NCBI RefSeq assembly: GCF_047948215.1
Contig: NC_134463.1
Span: forward strand, 99,848,657-99,912,656
Length of the DNA: 64,000 nucleotides
Reading direction: 5' to 3'
DNA from: Lycorma delicatula
Taxonomy: Eukaryota > Arthropoda > Insecta > Hemiptera > Fulgoridae
The notes under the pieces were generated by a model that saw nothing but the letters and a program-made list of their open reading frames with translations, searched no databases and was not told the origin of the DNA. Both the position numbers and the translations under genes were made by a program. Shown here piece after piece: positions 11,346 to 21,130 of the stretch (positions are counted from its first letter, which is position 1; every line of letters starts with the position of its first letter).

Positions 11346-12545
11346 TTTCACAGATTAATAAATTTCGTCCACAAAGGTATGAACGAAAGACCGATGGCCG
11401 CAGAAATTGTGTCAACCAGAATCCCAGTTCGCCAAAATTCCTCCCGGCCCATGACTCATTGTGCGTGATCAAAAGATGCGTTCACCTCCCTTTCGTGGAC
11501 GTATCCCACCCAGCTTGTCAATCCCTGTAGACAGTTGCGTTGGCATCGTCCTTCGACGCACACTGATAAATTTGCGCTCGAGACACCATTCCAATAGCCA
11601 CCAGCACCGCCTCAGTTGAGACCGAAGCGTATGCCGACGCCAACTTAAAAGCCATATGGCGCTCAACTCCCTCCAACAGTCTTCTGTTACGCACTACCGT
11701 CACGGTTGTCTTCCACACTGGGGCGCCGTAGAGAAGGATCGAGATCGCCACATGCGCGTACAGACTCCTTCATCGACGTACAGAGCCCTCCAACCTTCGA
11801 TAGTATCTTATCCAAGTTCTTGACATGTCCGGCTTTCTCACTCACCGTCCGGACGTGAGACATGTCCGGCTTTCTCATTCACCGCCCGGACGGAATGACT
11901 GCCTATGGTCCAACCACATCCCAAGATACTTGGCGGCCTCCCGTGATTGGAGCATCGTTTCCCTCATCATAATCGCGAAGGGCAGAGACAAACAGATATT
12001 TATCACAGGAGAGATGGAGTCCCTCCCCGGCCATCACGATTGCTGCATTCGCGGCGGCACTTGTCACCTGCTCTTCAGTCTATGCCACCATCACCTGGGC
12101 TAAATCATCAGTATAGGTGATAGGGGTGACCCCCGTGGATTACAACCGGAGGACTCCCACCGTACACGATATTCCACAGATGGGGACTCAAAACTTTCGA
12201 CCGCCCTTGTCAAAAGCCATATTGCCTCACGTGCAGCCCTCCGTTCATCATAATCTTCTCACGGATCCTGGAATCGAGCATCCTCTCGAAAAGCTTTGTG
12301 TATCAATAAGGCAGATGGGCTTGTACGAAGTGGGCGCCTCCAACGTACCAGGTTTCTTTACCAAGACCAACCTCGACCACTTCCAACCGGAAAGGAACCA
12401 CGGCCGGCGCAGCATGTTGTTAAATACTCGGAGGACCTCTGCCGGTGTCTCCTCCACTAATATGCGGACTACTTCGACCGGTATGCCATCCGAGTTAGGA
12501 CTCTTGTGTAGTCTCATCCTTCTACTGGCCCGGACTGCAAATTCA
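11346..12545 (-). pseudogene. R1-like LINE relic (reverse transcriptase to C-terminus)
   Basis: Minus-strand frames from about 12520 down show reverse-transcriptase blocks: SDGIPVEVVRILVEETPAEV (RT finger region), SRLVLVKKPG and PICLIDT. YTDDLA follows, with the catalytic Asp pair encoded at 12104-12115. After it come LYGAPVWKT, RMAFKLASAY-like and VSTEAVLVAIGM blocks, then a WLTQFL-type C-terminal block. This order is typical of R1/Jockey-group non-LTR retrotransposons, which copy their RNA at a nicked target. The YTDD replaces the common YADD/FADD. Frameshifts, stops and a small internal duplication (GAGAAAGCCGGACATGTC twice, about 11823-11880) disable it. The endonuclease domain is absent (5' truncated). 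Confidence 0.85.
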
Positions 12546-12555
12546 TAGGTTCACA

Positions 12556-13450
12556 AGAATTATATTTAACCAAAGAGCGATTAAATGATCGGCAACAAAA
12601 AACAAATAAACGAAATTATGTTCAACTCCGACTTAGGGAGAATGTTGTTCGATAATATCAGAGGAGTAATGAACTAAAAGATAAGATTTTTTTACAATTT
12701 ATTAAAGATCGGGCATGTCTGTCTCAGAATATATGTTGTTCTTGTGAGGGTCTATGTTTCAGTCACTCTCTTGTATGTAGATAAAATTAAACAGAAAAAT
12801 AATCAGGTGTTTCACCAAATCTATTACATATACACATGTCTAATATGCCTGTTAAATTACATACACACATTTTTATAAGTATATAAAATATCATTTTACT
12901 AATAACTTCTGATTTTTTTTTTTTTATTGTTATTGAATAATTTTTTATTGTAAAACCTTTTTACAATCACGGGTTAAGTCTGATTCGAACCGGTGTGCCT
13001 TCCCTTGTAAGATCCACATATTTCATTAATGAAAATTTCATTTTGCTAATAACTCTGTAACCAATGAATGTAAGTACCACTTATGTATATCGTTTTAAAG
13101 CTCTCAATGAAGGCTTATTGCAGTTAGGAAAAAGTCCAAAATCCAAATTGTTTTGGATTCTGGTCTTTTTTGGACATTTTTGGTACATTCGATTGTAATC
13201 AAAAGGAGGGGTGCACAATTAGATGTTACATCATTCCTAAATCCAAAATTTCGACATACTACGGCTAATCGTTTTTGAGTTATGCGAGATATATTTGTAC
13301 ATACATACATACATACATACGTACGTACAGACTTCACCCCGAAACTAGTCAAAATTCATTCAGGGATAGTCGAAATGGATATTTCCGTTGAAATCTGAGA
13401 ACCGTAATTTTTTGCGGTCACAATACTTCCTGTATTTCCTACAAGGAAGT
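12556..13450 (-). repeat. repeat A, copy 3
   Basis: Reverse complement of copy 1 over nearly its full length, including the distal block (AAAGAGCGATTAAATGAT at the left edge here, and TTCAGTCACTCTC). The internal microsatellite is CATA repeats followed by CGTACGTACAGAC at about 13301-13331. The right edge ends with a self-complementary TACTTCCTGT..ACAAGGAAGTA. It starts about 10 bp from the end of the LINE relic. Confidence 0.88.
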
Positions 13451-14335
13451 AAAAAACAAAATTGTTCCAAACTTTCAATATTTCTCTTCAAACGTGTTTA
13501 CTCATTTATAAAATGTCAAGTTTAAAAATCATCATCTTGGTTACGGGAATGTTAAAATTTATCCTCAAGATCGTTAATTTGAAATTTTATCTAACTTTCA
13601 TAAGATTTTAGCATTCCGCACTAGAACCGGATTAATTTTTTGAAAACAAAAGTTCTTTTGAACTTGAGCGTCAGATATTTACAAAGTATGCAAATATATT
13701 GTATTCGAATAAAGTATTATTTTTAAAACATAGAACTCAAGATGAAACAATCTGTATCTAAATTAAGTAATTTTTATTACTCCTAAAATGAGCTAATAAC
13801 ATGGTAAAAAAAATAACATGGTAAAAAAAATTCTACGTTGCAGTATGAAACTTATTTTACGTTTTCGCTGATGTTCATATCACTGTAAGCTAAAATCTGT
13901 ATGTCCGAAGCCATTTCAAATCTGTAATAATTAAAAATTTTTAAAATGTCAGTTAATAATTTTAATGTAAATTAACTGATCGGTTTGTTTGATAGTTCGT
14001 AAGTCTTTAAATGCCTAGTGCAGCTTAGCGAATCGGTGAGCCAGCTGAATCTTACGCTCAATAAATAAATGCGTGTGTAAAACTCAGCGCCTTCCCCGAC
14101 ACGTATAATTACTTGTTACTCAATGTTTACTAGTTTTTGTATGTAATGTTTAAAATCGTCAGAAAAAGGGTCATTCCTGTCAATATAAAGAGTGCAAAAA
14201 TATATTTCTTTAATATATTAAATATAAAAAGATTTATTTACATTAAAAGTATCAATTGTTTTTCTTTCAAGTTAATCGGCTCTTTAAAAAAAAAAAAAAT
14301 AACGTTATTTTGGTACTAATTTATTTAATAAGTAA
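13451..14335. other. AT-rich gene-free stretch
   Basis: No gene recognised. A small tandem duplication of an ATAACATGGTAAAAAAA unit lies near 13796-13830. Confidence 0.45.
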
Positions 14336-14340
14336 TAGTC

Positions 14341-15803
14341 TTAAGTAGTATCGGGTTTCATCGTGCTGTAAAACGAATAACTACGACTAGCGAAAGATTT
14401 CGCCCGTATTTCTGATCCACCAGTAATATGCGGCCACATTGAATTTCACGGGGCATAAATTACAACGTAAATTTGGTGGTCCCATAAGTTTCTGACCTGA
14501 CAAAAACCTGACAAAACCGTATCTATTGTAGTTTGATGTGAATTAATCCAATAAAAACTATCAGTACTTCAAGAAATCCTAATTTTATTGAATGAAAAAA
14601 GACACAAGAAAGCGGTATCTAATTATTACTGTTTGCTCAGTGGAATGAAATTTCATTTCTATTTTACTTCTTTCATTAGCAACAATGAGCTTCAGAGTAA
14701 TAGCTGATTATAATAATACCCTCAGTAATATTATGCGATTTTCTATTGTACAGTATTTGAATAGTTATTCGGTTATAAATATGAGAGACACTTCAAATTT
14801 ATTTACTCACGACTTCCAAATCAGCTGATTTGGGAAGACGCGTTCATCGCTAGACCAACCCGGTTTTTACCCACTTCACGTCACACCAGTGCAAGACTGC
14901 CAAAGAATAATTAGACACTGGATCGAAATTTCCTTAGACGAATTGTTACAGATGAATATTGCTTCTCTAGAAATAAAGTTGTAAATTTTCGTAACATTCA
15001 TATTTGGGCAGAGTAAAACCCAAATGAAGCAGCCACAACGCATCTCCAGCAGAAATTTTCATTTATGTGCGATATGGAATTCTTGTTGACAATTTAATTG
15101 GGTCGTTTTCTTACCTCCACGGCTCAATTTAGAAGAGCACCTGAATTTTTTACAAATAAATCTGCATGAACTTTTGGAAGATGTTTCTTTTCAATATAAA
15201 GCAGGAATGTGGTTTATGCTTGATTGGTCATCAATTTACTTCACTCGTTCAGTATCAGAGAAGTAACCAGAGAAGTAACAGAGAAGTAACCAGTGGATTG
15301 GTCGAGCAGGACCCGTAAAATAGCCTGCACGATATTCGGATCTTACGCCTTTAGACTATTACCTTTGGGGATCGATGTAGAGTTTGGTTTATTCAGCACA
15401 CATCATTCGAGAAGAACTAACGGATCGTATCTTTCGGAAATAGACCACCTTAACCATAGTTAGAAAAGGTTAGATTCGTCGCGCTAAATGTTGCGTTCAA
15501 CGGAATGGTGGACACATCGAAATACATTGTAAGCATTACCTTTTAATTTTAATCATTTTTCTGTCGTTTTTCATTCAATGAAATTAAGATTTCTTGAAGT
15601 ATCGATTCTTTTTTACTGGATTTATTCACATCAATTAACTCAGAATTAATTAATTAATCGACTATTTAACAATAAAGTTAGTGTACGTCAAACCTAAACA
15701 ATTGTGTTTTTCAACTTCAATTTTTTTGGTTTTACAATAATTTTTTTTCATTTTTAACTATAGAATCCCGAGAAATTGCCGTGCAGTTCAGAATCACTCT
15801 GTA
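14341..15803 (+). mobile_element. IS630/Tc1-mariner-type element with transposase relic
   Basis: A 60-bp inverted subterminal repeat (14535-14594 against 15572-15632, roughly 85 percent matched) brackets a broken plus-strand transposase. The right end (15791-15803) is TACAGAGTGATTC when read inward. Transposase blocks are RRIVTDEYCFSRNKVVNFRN (first catalytic Asp region, near 14930-14990), NIHIWAE, and QWIGRAGPVK with SDLTPLDYYLWGSM (third acidic region, near 15290-15370), then an RRAKCC..GGHIEI tail. Stops and frameshifts make it inactive. A SINE-2 fragment is inserted at about 14.8 kb, and a mariner is inserted just beyond the right end. The left outer boundary is uncertain. Confidence 0.8.
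14803..14868 (-). repeat. SINE-2 head fragment
   Basis: Only the tRNA-like head of SINE-2 is present (minus strand, GGTCTAGCGATGAACGCG then CCAAATCAGCTGATTTGGAA). It lies inside the transposon at 14.3-15.8 kb. Confidence 0.75.
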
Positions 15804-15809
15804 AATATA

Positions 15810-17156
15810 TTAGGGTTATTTTTTTTTCAAGGTCCAATCGGTCACGAAATTAAATCCACAGTGAAAATAAAAAAAAATTATTTGTAACAAGTACTTACAT
15901 AGTTACGCTATTTCTCTACTAGTAGCCACTCCGATTTAGACATTTCTCGTAGCGTGGTACCATCCTTCCAATACCCTCGTCATAGAACGGAGCTGCCTGT
16001 GTTTTCAGCCATGTTTCTACGCTGGTCTGCAGCTCGATCTCTGTGCCAAAATGTTGTCCTCCTAGCCAGCGTTTCATGTGAGCAAAGAGGTGAAAATCGG
16101 ATAGAGCCAAGTCCGGCCTGTATGGTGGGTGATCAAACACTTCCCGACGAAAACGCTGCAGGCGCTTCTTTGTTACAGCTGCAGTGTGCGGCCGAGCATT
16201 GTCATGGAGAAAGACAATGCCTGATGATAACATTCCTCTCCGCTTTTTCTGAATTTCCCTTCGTAGACGTTGGAGTCACGCAATATGAGGCTGCAGTGAT
16301 GGTCGTGCCACGTTCCATGAATTCCAGCAAGAGAACTCCATTCCGGGTCCCAGAACACAGTAGCCGTACACTTTCTGATGGTTGGAGAAGGTTCGCTTGA
16401 ACTTCTTTGGTTTACTGGGAGAATGAGAATGCATCCACTGTTTGGATTGTTCTTTTGTTTCTTCAGTTTCGAAATGGACCCGTTTCTCGTCCCCTGTGAC
16501 AATTTTGTTCAAAAATTCTTCTTCTTCATTGCAGTAGCGCTGGAGAAACGTTAGGGAGGAGTCCATTCTCATTGTTTTCTGATGGTTGGACAGCATCTTG
16601 GGAACCCATCTCGCACATAGTTTGCGGTACTGAAGTCTCTCACTCACAATTGTGTAGAGAGCTGACCTTGAAATTTCAGGAAACGAATCAGTCAATACAG
16701 AAATTGTGAACCGACGATTTTCTTGAATTGCCTCATCCACTCGCTCATCGGTTGACACTCGCTTCCTTCCGTGACCGCCTGCATCATGAACATCTGTACG
16801 TTCCTGAACATGAACATGAACATCCTGCTTTAAAGTTCCTGCACCATTGTCGCACTTTGCTGTCACTCATTGAAGTTTCACCGTACACATTACTTATTCG
16901 TCGATGAATTTCAGCTGCATTACACCCCTCAGCCTAAAGAAATCGAATTACCGCACGCACTTCACACTTGGCGGGAGATGCTATTGTTGTAGACATGTTT
17001 ACGTGCTAGCTGCGTGTTCAGAACTAAACGAAGTGACGCGGCGTGATTGAAGGCCATACTAGAGACGCTGCGCAACACATTTGCGCAAAGGTTCATCCGA
17101 TTTTTGCGCGGGTTTTTATTTCGTGACCGATCGGACCTTGAAAAAAATAACCCTCG
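15810..17156 (-). mobile_element. near-complete mariner element
   Basis: The ends form inverted repeats: the left reads TTAGGGTTATTTTTTTTTCA.., the right read inward CGAGGGTTATTTTTTTCA.., and both continue AGGTCCRATCGGTCACGAAA. TA dinucleotides flank both sides (15808-15809 and 17157-17158), the mariner target site. The 1347-bp length is normal for the family. It lies between two unrelated transposon ends (15803 and 17257). Ends and size are intact, but the transposase is broken, so the copy looks non-autonomous though perhaps recognisable by a transposase supplied in trans. Confidence 0.92.
15919..16996 (-). pseudogene. mariner transposase (DD34D), frameshifted
   Basis: The chosen start is the ATG at 16996-16994 (MSTTIAS..), which gives the family's usual length of about 345 codons down to 15919. 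An N-terminal helix-turn-helix region (KCEVRAVIRFL, then AAEIHRRISNVYGE) is cut by a TAG near 16936. A GAACAT-type short duplication near 16800-16825 shifts the frame. Further on, VPKMLSNHQK precedes TGDE (first catalytic Asp, about 16490), then HDNARPHTA (second Asp) and YRPDLALSDFHLF (third Asp). Counting residues between the second and third Asp gives 34, the mariner DD34D spacing. The C-terminus ends CLNRSGY, shorter than the usual tail. All three catalytic Asp codons survive; frameshifts and the stop inactivate it. Confidence 0.9.
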
Positions 17157-17466
17157 TATTTAATATTTAAATATTACTATTACTAAATAGTTACCATTTT
17201 TTATCAAACATAAACAAAGACGTTTTATTTGTTAATAGACAGTAGTTATTGTTATATACAGAATGATTCAGGAGTTAAGGGAAATAAATAATAAATAACA
17301 ATTTGTTATTAAGTTACAACAGCAAGCGAAAACATTCGCCCAAATTTCAGGTCCTTCGGTGAAATGAGGTCATAATGAGATTTTTATGTCATCCAACTTA
17401 AAACAGAAAATTTATGCGATATAATGTATAAAAAACAAACAAAAAATCAACCTTTATTATAAAAAA

Positions 17467-17519
17467 CTAAACAGAAAAATGTTTAATATTTTTTAAATGC
17501 TTAACATTTTTCTGTTTAG
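17467..17519. repeat. perfect short hairpin
   Basis: CTAAACAGAAAAATGTT at 17467-17483 is exactly reverse-complementary to 17503-17519, with a 19-nt AT-rich loop. It lies in the left part of the transposon at 17.26 kb. Confidence 0.9.
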
Positions 17520-17609
17520 ATTTTTAATCCGTTTTCAATCCCTTCAGCTTTGTGACAAGGTCAGACAACTAGAGTTACGTCACGGGATTAAAAATAACCA
17601 TCCCTTAAT

Positions 17610-18235
17610 TCCGTTTTTACTATTTTTAGACGAAGCTACTTTTACCCGCAATAGCATAAACACATAGAATTCACATCGGTGGTCTGAAGAAAACCCATAT
17701 GCTGTAGTTGAATCAAATTTTCAGCAACGATTTTCGATGAACGTTTGGCATGACATGATCAACGATTAATAATTAATATGTCCTTTCATACTAGATCAAC
17801 GAGTCACAGGAAGAAATTTATCTGGAATTTTTAAATGACTTTCCTGCAGCGCTTGAAAATTTCTCATTGGCGAGACAAATTGAAGTTTACATAGTATAAA
17901 TGTAATTGATGGAGCACTAACACATTTCGCGGATGAAATAAGATAAATATTAGATAAAAGGGATTGGATATAGACGGCCGGTAAATTGGCCACCTAGATC
18001 ACTGGACTTACTCCCTTAGATTACTATTTATGGTGATTGAAAAAAATGCAAAATATACAAGCAGAATGCATACACACTTGAGATATAAATCGCTTGCATT
18101 CTCAAGGCTGCTGTCCTCATCAAGAAACGCGAAGATGTTATTAGTTGGCGACAGAAAATGTAAGGAAACCGAAATTAAAAGTGCATCGGTGTCGTGGTGG
18201 AATTTTCGATCATTTATTGTAAATTAATACAGTAT
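17610..18235 (+). pseudogene. IS630/Tc1-mariner-type transposase relic
   Basis: Plus-strand frames give LFLDEATFTRNS (first catalytic Asp in the DEATF motif), then NSHRWSEENPYAVVESNFQQ, FSMNVWHDMIND, a LIGPFILDQ-like block, LTHFADE, and WPPRSLDL followed by LDYYLW (third acidic region), with a degraded CIGVVVEF tail. The block order matches the relics at 1.9, 14.9 and 38.6 kb. Several stops and frameshifts are present, and the N-terminal helix-turn-helix region is missing. Inactive. Confidence 0.82.
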
Positions 18236-18370
18236 AAACCCCAGTGAGTATTTTTTTGAATGTAAATTAATAATATTTTAATTCTTTAAAGGTTAATTTA
18301 TTGTATTAAAAAGCAGCTGTTTCATAACATTTTTGTGTTGGGTTTCGTTTTTTATATACTTTATTAGAAC

Positions 18371-18470
18371 AAATCGTAGCATCTTTATCTTTTCACCTTG
18401 TACTGTTACTCCGAATCTAATTTGTTTCGGAGTAACAGTACAAGGTGAAAAGATAAAGATGCTACGATTT
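18371..18470. repeat. 45-bp-arm palindrome at the LINE-A copy 1 start
   Basis: 18371-18415 is the exact reverse complement of 18426-18470, with a 10-nt loop. The right arm is the normal LINE-A sequence just before its FADD motif, and the left arm is an inverted duplicate of it. This may be a 5'-inversion product of target-primed reverse transcription or a later template switch. Confidence 0.95.
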
Positions 18471-19243
18471 GCTGATGATATAGTAATTCTAGCCGAGAGT
18501 AAAAAGGATATAGAAGAAACAATGAACGGCATAGATGAAGTCCTACGCAAGAACTATCGCATGAAAATAAACAAGAACAAAAACAAAAGTAATGAAATGT
18601 AGTAGAAATAACAAAGATTGACCACTGAATGTGAAAATAGGAGGAGAAAAGATTATGGAGGTAGAAAAGTTTTGTTATTTGGGAAGTAGAATTACTAAAG
18701 ATGGACGAAGCAGGAGCGATATAAAATGCCGAATAGCACAAGCGAAACGAGCCTTCAGTAAGAAATATAAGTTGTTTACAGCAAAAATTAATTTAAATGT
18801 CAGAAAAAGATTTTTGAAAGTGTATGTTTGGAGTGTCGCTTTATATGGAAGTGAAACTTGGACAATCGGAGTATCTGAGAAGAAAAGATTAGAAGCTTTT
18901 GAAATCCGGTGCTATAGGAGAATGTTAAAAATCAGATGGGTGGATAAAGTGACAAATGAAGAGGTATTGCGACAAATAGATGAAGAAAGAAGCATTTGGA
19001 AAAATATAGAGAGACAGACTTATAGGCCACATACTAAGGCATCCTGGAATAGTCGCTTTAATATTGGAAGGACAGGTAGAAGAAAAAAAATTGTGTAGGC
19101 AGGCCATGTTTTGAATACGTAAAACAAATTGTTGGGGATGTAGGATGTAGAGGGTATACTGAAATGAAACGACTAGCACTAGATAGGGAATCTTGGAGAG
19201 CTGCATAAAACCAGTCAAATGACTGAAGACAAAAAAAAATATA
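18371..19243 (+). pseudogene. LINE-A copy 1, 5'-truncated
   Basis: The copy starts in reverse-transcriptase domain sequence (FGVTVQGEKIKMLRFADDIV, with the FADD catalytic pair intact). It continues YRMKINKNKNK, EKFCYLGSRITKDGRSRSD, IKCRIAQAKRAF, VWSVALYGSETWT, RMLKIRWVDKVTNEEVLRQI and an IGRTGRR block. It ends with a short 3' tail (CCAGTCAAATGACTGAAGAC then A-run) that can fold as a CAGTCA/TGACTG stem. A frame break follows the RT block near 18600, and another near 19020 where LIGHILRHPG is lost. The endonuclease and first RT blocks are absent. The clade is uncertain; it is a type often annotated as endonuclease-reverse transcriptase in arthropods. Confidence 0.88.
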
Positions 19244-19505
19244 CTTCATTACTTCAATTTTCTTAGGATTATAGTACTAAATCCAAAAATACACTGTATG
19301 TATTGTCACCGAATTTGTCTGTTTTAAGTTAGATAACGTGAAAACTACGGGAAATACAGTTCTGGCACCAGGCGTTTTATTCGATTTTAAGGTTATAACA
19401 CCATAAGGAACCATCAAGTTACCCCTTATACATAACGTCTTCAAAATTTCAGTGTGACCTTATTTCACCGGAGGAACTTTGTCGGTCGCTGTACAAATCC
19501 AACAA

Positions 19506-20809
19506 ACCGTTTTCGTATATATACCAGTTTTTGCATGCTGTAACAAACCTTTTTCGGATATTTGTTGTTAACGAACCTTATTTCAATGTTTAGAATCAGT
19601 TCCTAAACCTACTAAATCACTTCGTATTTTATATAAAACTAGTTCGTTGAGAAAATTATTCCATTTTAACGTAAAACTTTTCAGCACTAATTCGAAGCAA
19701 ACAAAATGTTTTGATCTAATATATTCCTTTAATAATAATAAACTATATTACTTACTCTTTCAAAAATTTGTTTGTTTGAATCTTACATTCGATTTTGTTG
19801 TTCTCTTTTTACCCTTTCTCAAGTTTCTTACGAAGAAACTTTTTTAAGCTAACTTAAAATTAAAAAAATTACGATTACTACATTATCTAGAATATTTACT
19901 AGTTTTTATTCGAAGTTTACTAATTACTTTTTTTAATTTTATCGTGAAACTACTTTAATAATAATAATTTAAAATGATTTATATTTCGTAACAAAATAAT
20001 CAGAGGTTCATTTTTTAAAACATTTTTATAAAAATAATATTAACATGTTAAAGTACCTTAAAAACTATTCCAAAGACTTATAGGATAGAATTAGTCGTAA
20101 ATAAATCATTACACTTTATTGGAAAAGGTACGGTGGATTCCCTAAGAAACGAAGAAGAAATGAGAAGTTACCCCTGCTTTACAAATTACCATTTTTATAT
20201 CGATCTAATTTTTAAAACGAACGAATATTACAACTTTTTAAAACAAATGTATGAATCTATTATTCACGATTAATAATTTAAACAAAAACGGGACGGGAAC
20301 AAAAACGGGAAGAGTTAGACCCTAATAATTTGAATGATTTTAATTAAACAATAAAACAATTTCTCGATTACGGTAATTCAGCGAGACGTGTCAGGAAGGT
20401 GGGTATCGACAATTTATAAATGAAATAAAAATTTGACGCCTATAGTAATTTATTCTTTTATAATTTCATTGTTGAATGTGCTTTTCGCTAAATAAAATTT
20501 TAATCGAGTCGGATTTTGCACCGCGATGAACATTATCATCTCGCCGGCCTTCCTCATTCATTTTTATTATGTCCAGAATAGCTTGTCCGCAAGATTAAAA
20601 ATATTAAAATTTTATTGTTTTATATAATTATTAGTGGTCGTTATGTTTGGAGACAAACGCATAACAATTTGTGAATTTTCAGCTGTTATAGTAACAGTAA
20701 CAGTAATGCGTACCGCTCTGCTTACTGTTTATTGGAAAATAAATAGTGTATCGAAATGTGTTGCGTGATTAATGACCGAATGCTGTCGATATAGCTACGA
20801 ATAAATACA
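19506..20809. other. AT-rich gene-free stretch
   Basis: No gene or named element recognised. The reading frame at 19647-19847 is chance-like. Confidence 0.4.
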
Positions 20810-21130
20810 TCAGCCCTGTCCTGGCTCAAGAGGAAGGGTAGTAAAACGGACCGGGAGTTTGAGTGAAAGGACGCAGGGAGAGGTTGAATCGAGGGGCGTA
20901 GAGGCGTAGCTGATGCGAATCATCTGCACGTTGACATCCCCATAGAAACAGCGGCACCATCGTCAGTTTTCGAAACCACCTACCCTCTCTCGCGCTTACC
21001 TTCTACCCCCCTTCCATATTCATACTATATATACACTACATCTACGTGAACTGACAGACCCAAATGAATTCAGTTTCTAGCGTTTCCGTTTTGATCCCGG
21101 GAGAAATAAACGGCAGAAACATAGATTAGA
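20810..21130 (+). promoter_or_regulatory. GC-rich island with TATA box, candidate promoter or first exon
   Basis: This is one of the few stretches with balanced base composition and several CpG sites that is not an obvious transposon. A TATATATA box lies at 21026-21033. An arthropod-like initiator TCAGTT follows at 21070-21075, somewhat farther than the usual 25-35 bp. An ATG at 21064 opens a 21-codon frame (MNSVSSVSVLIPGEI..) ending at TAG 21127-21129. Nothing ties it to a known gene. It could be the 5' end of a host transcript whose next exons lie elsewhere, or part of a repeat not otherwise seen here. Confidence 0.3.

Larger units (their letters stand above)
17257..19505 (+). mobile_element. 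second IS630/Tc1-mariner-type element, with LINE insertion
   Basis: The left end starts TACAGAATGATTC at 17257. An inverted-repeat region is visible: 17313-17429 (blocks GGTGAAATGAGGTCA and AACTTAAAACAGA) matches the reverse complement of about 19295-19495 (GGTGAAATAAGGTCA and AACTTAAAACAGA). The right copy carries about 110 bp more between the blocks. Inside are a transposase relic (17.61-18.24 kb) and a 5'-truncated LINE-A (18.37-19.24 kb). The right boundary is approximate. I infer the LINE inserted into an already decaying DNA transposon. Confidence 0.75.

Noticed and set aside
11228..12548. Plus-strand ORFs of 92-143 codons as host genes
   Set aside because: They lie antisense to RT blocks (DGIPVE, YTDD) of an R1-like LINE relic or cover a transposon end.
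15954..16400. Plus-strand 148-codon ORF
   Set aside because: Antisense shadow of the mariner transposase.
19058..19249. Minus-strand ORFs over 18.9-19.25 kb
   Set aside because: They are shadows of LINE-A coding sequence and its 3' tail.
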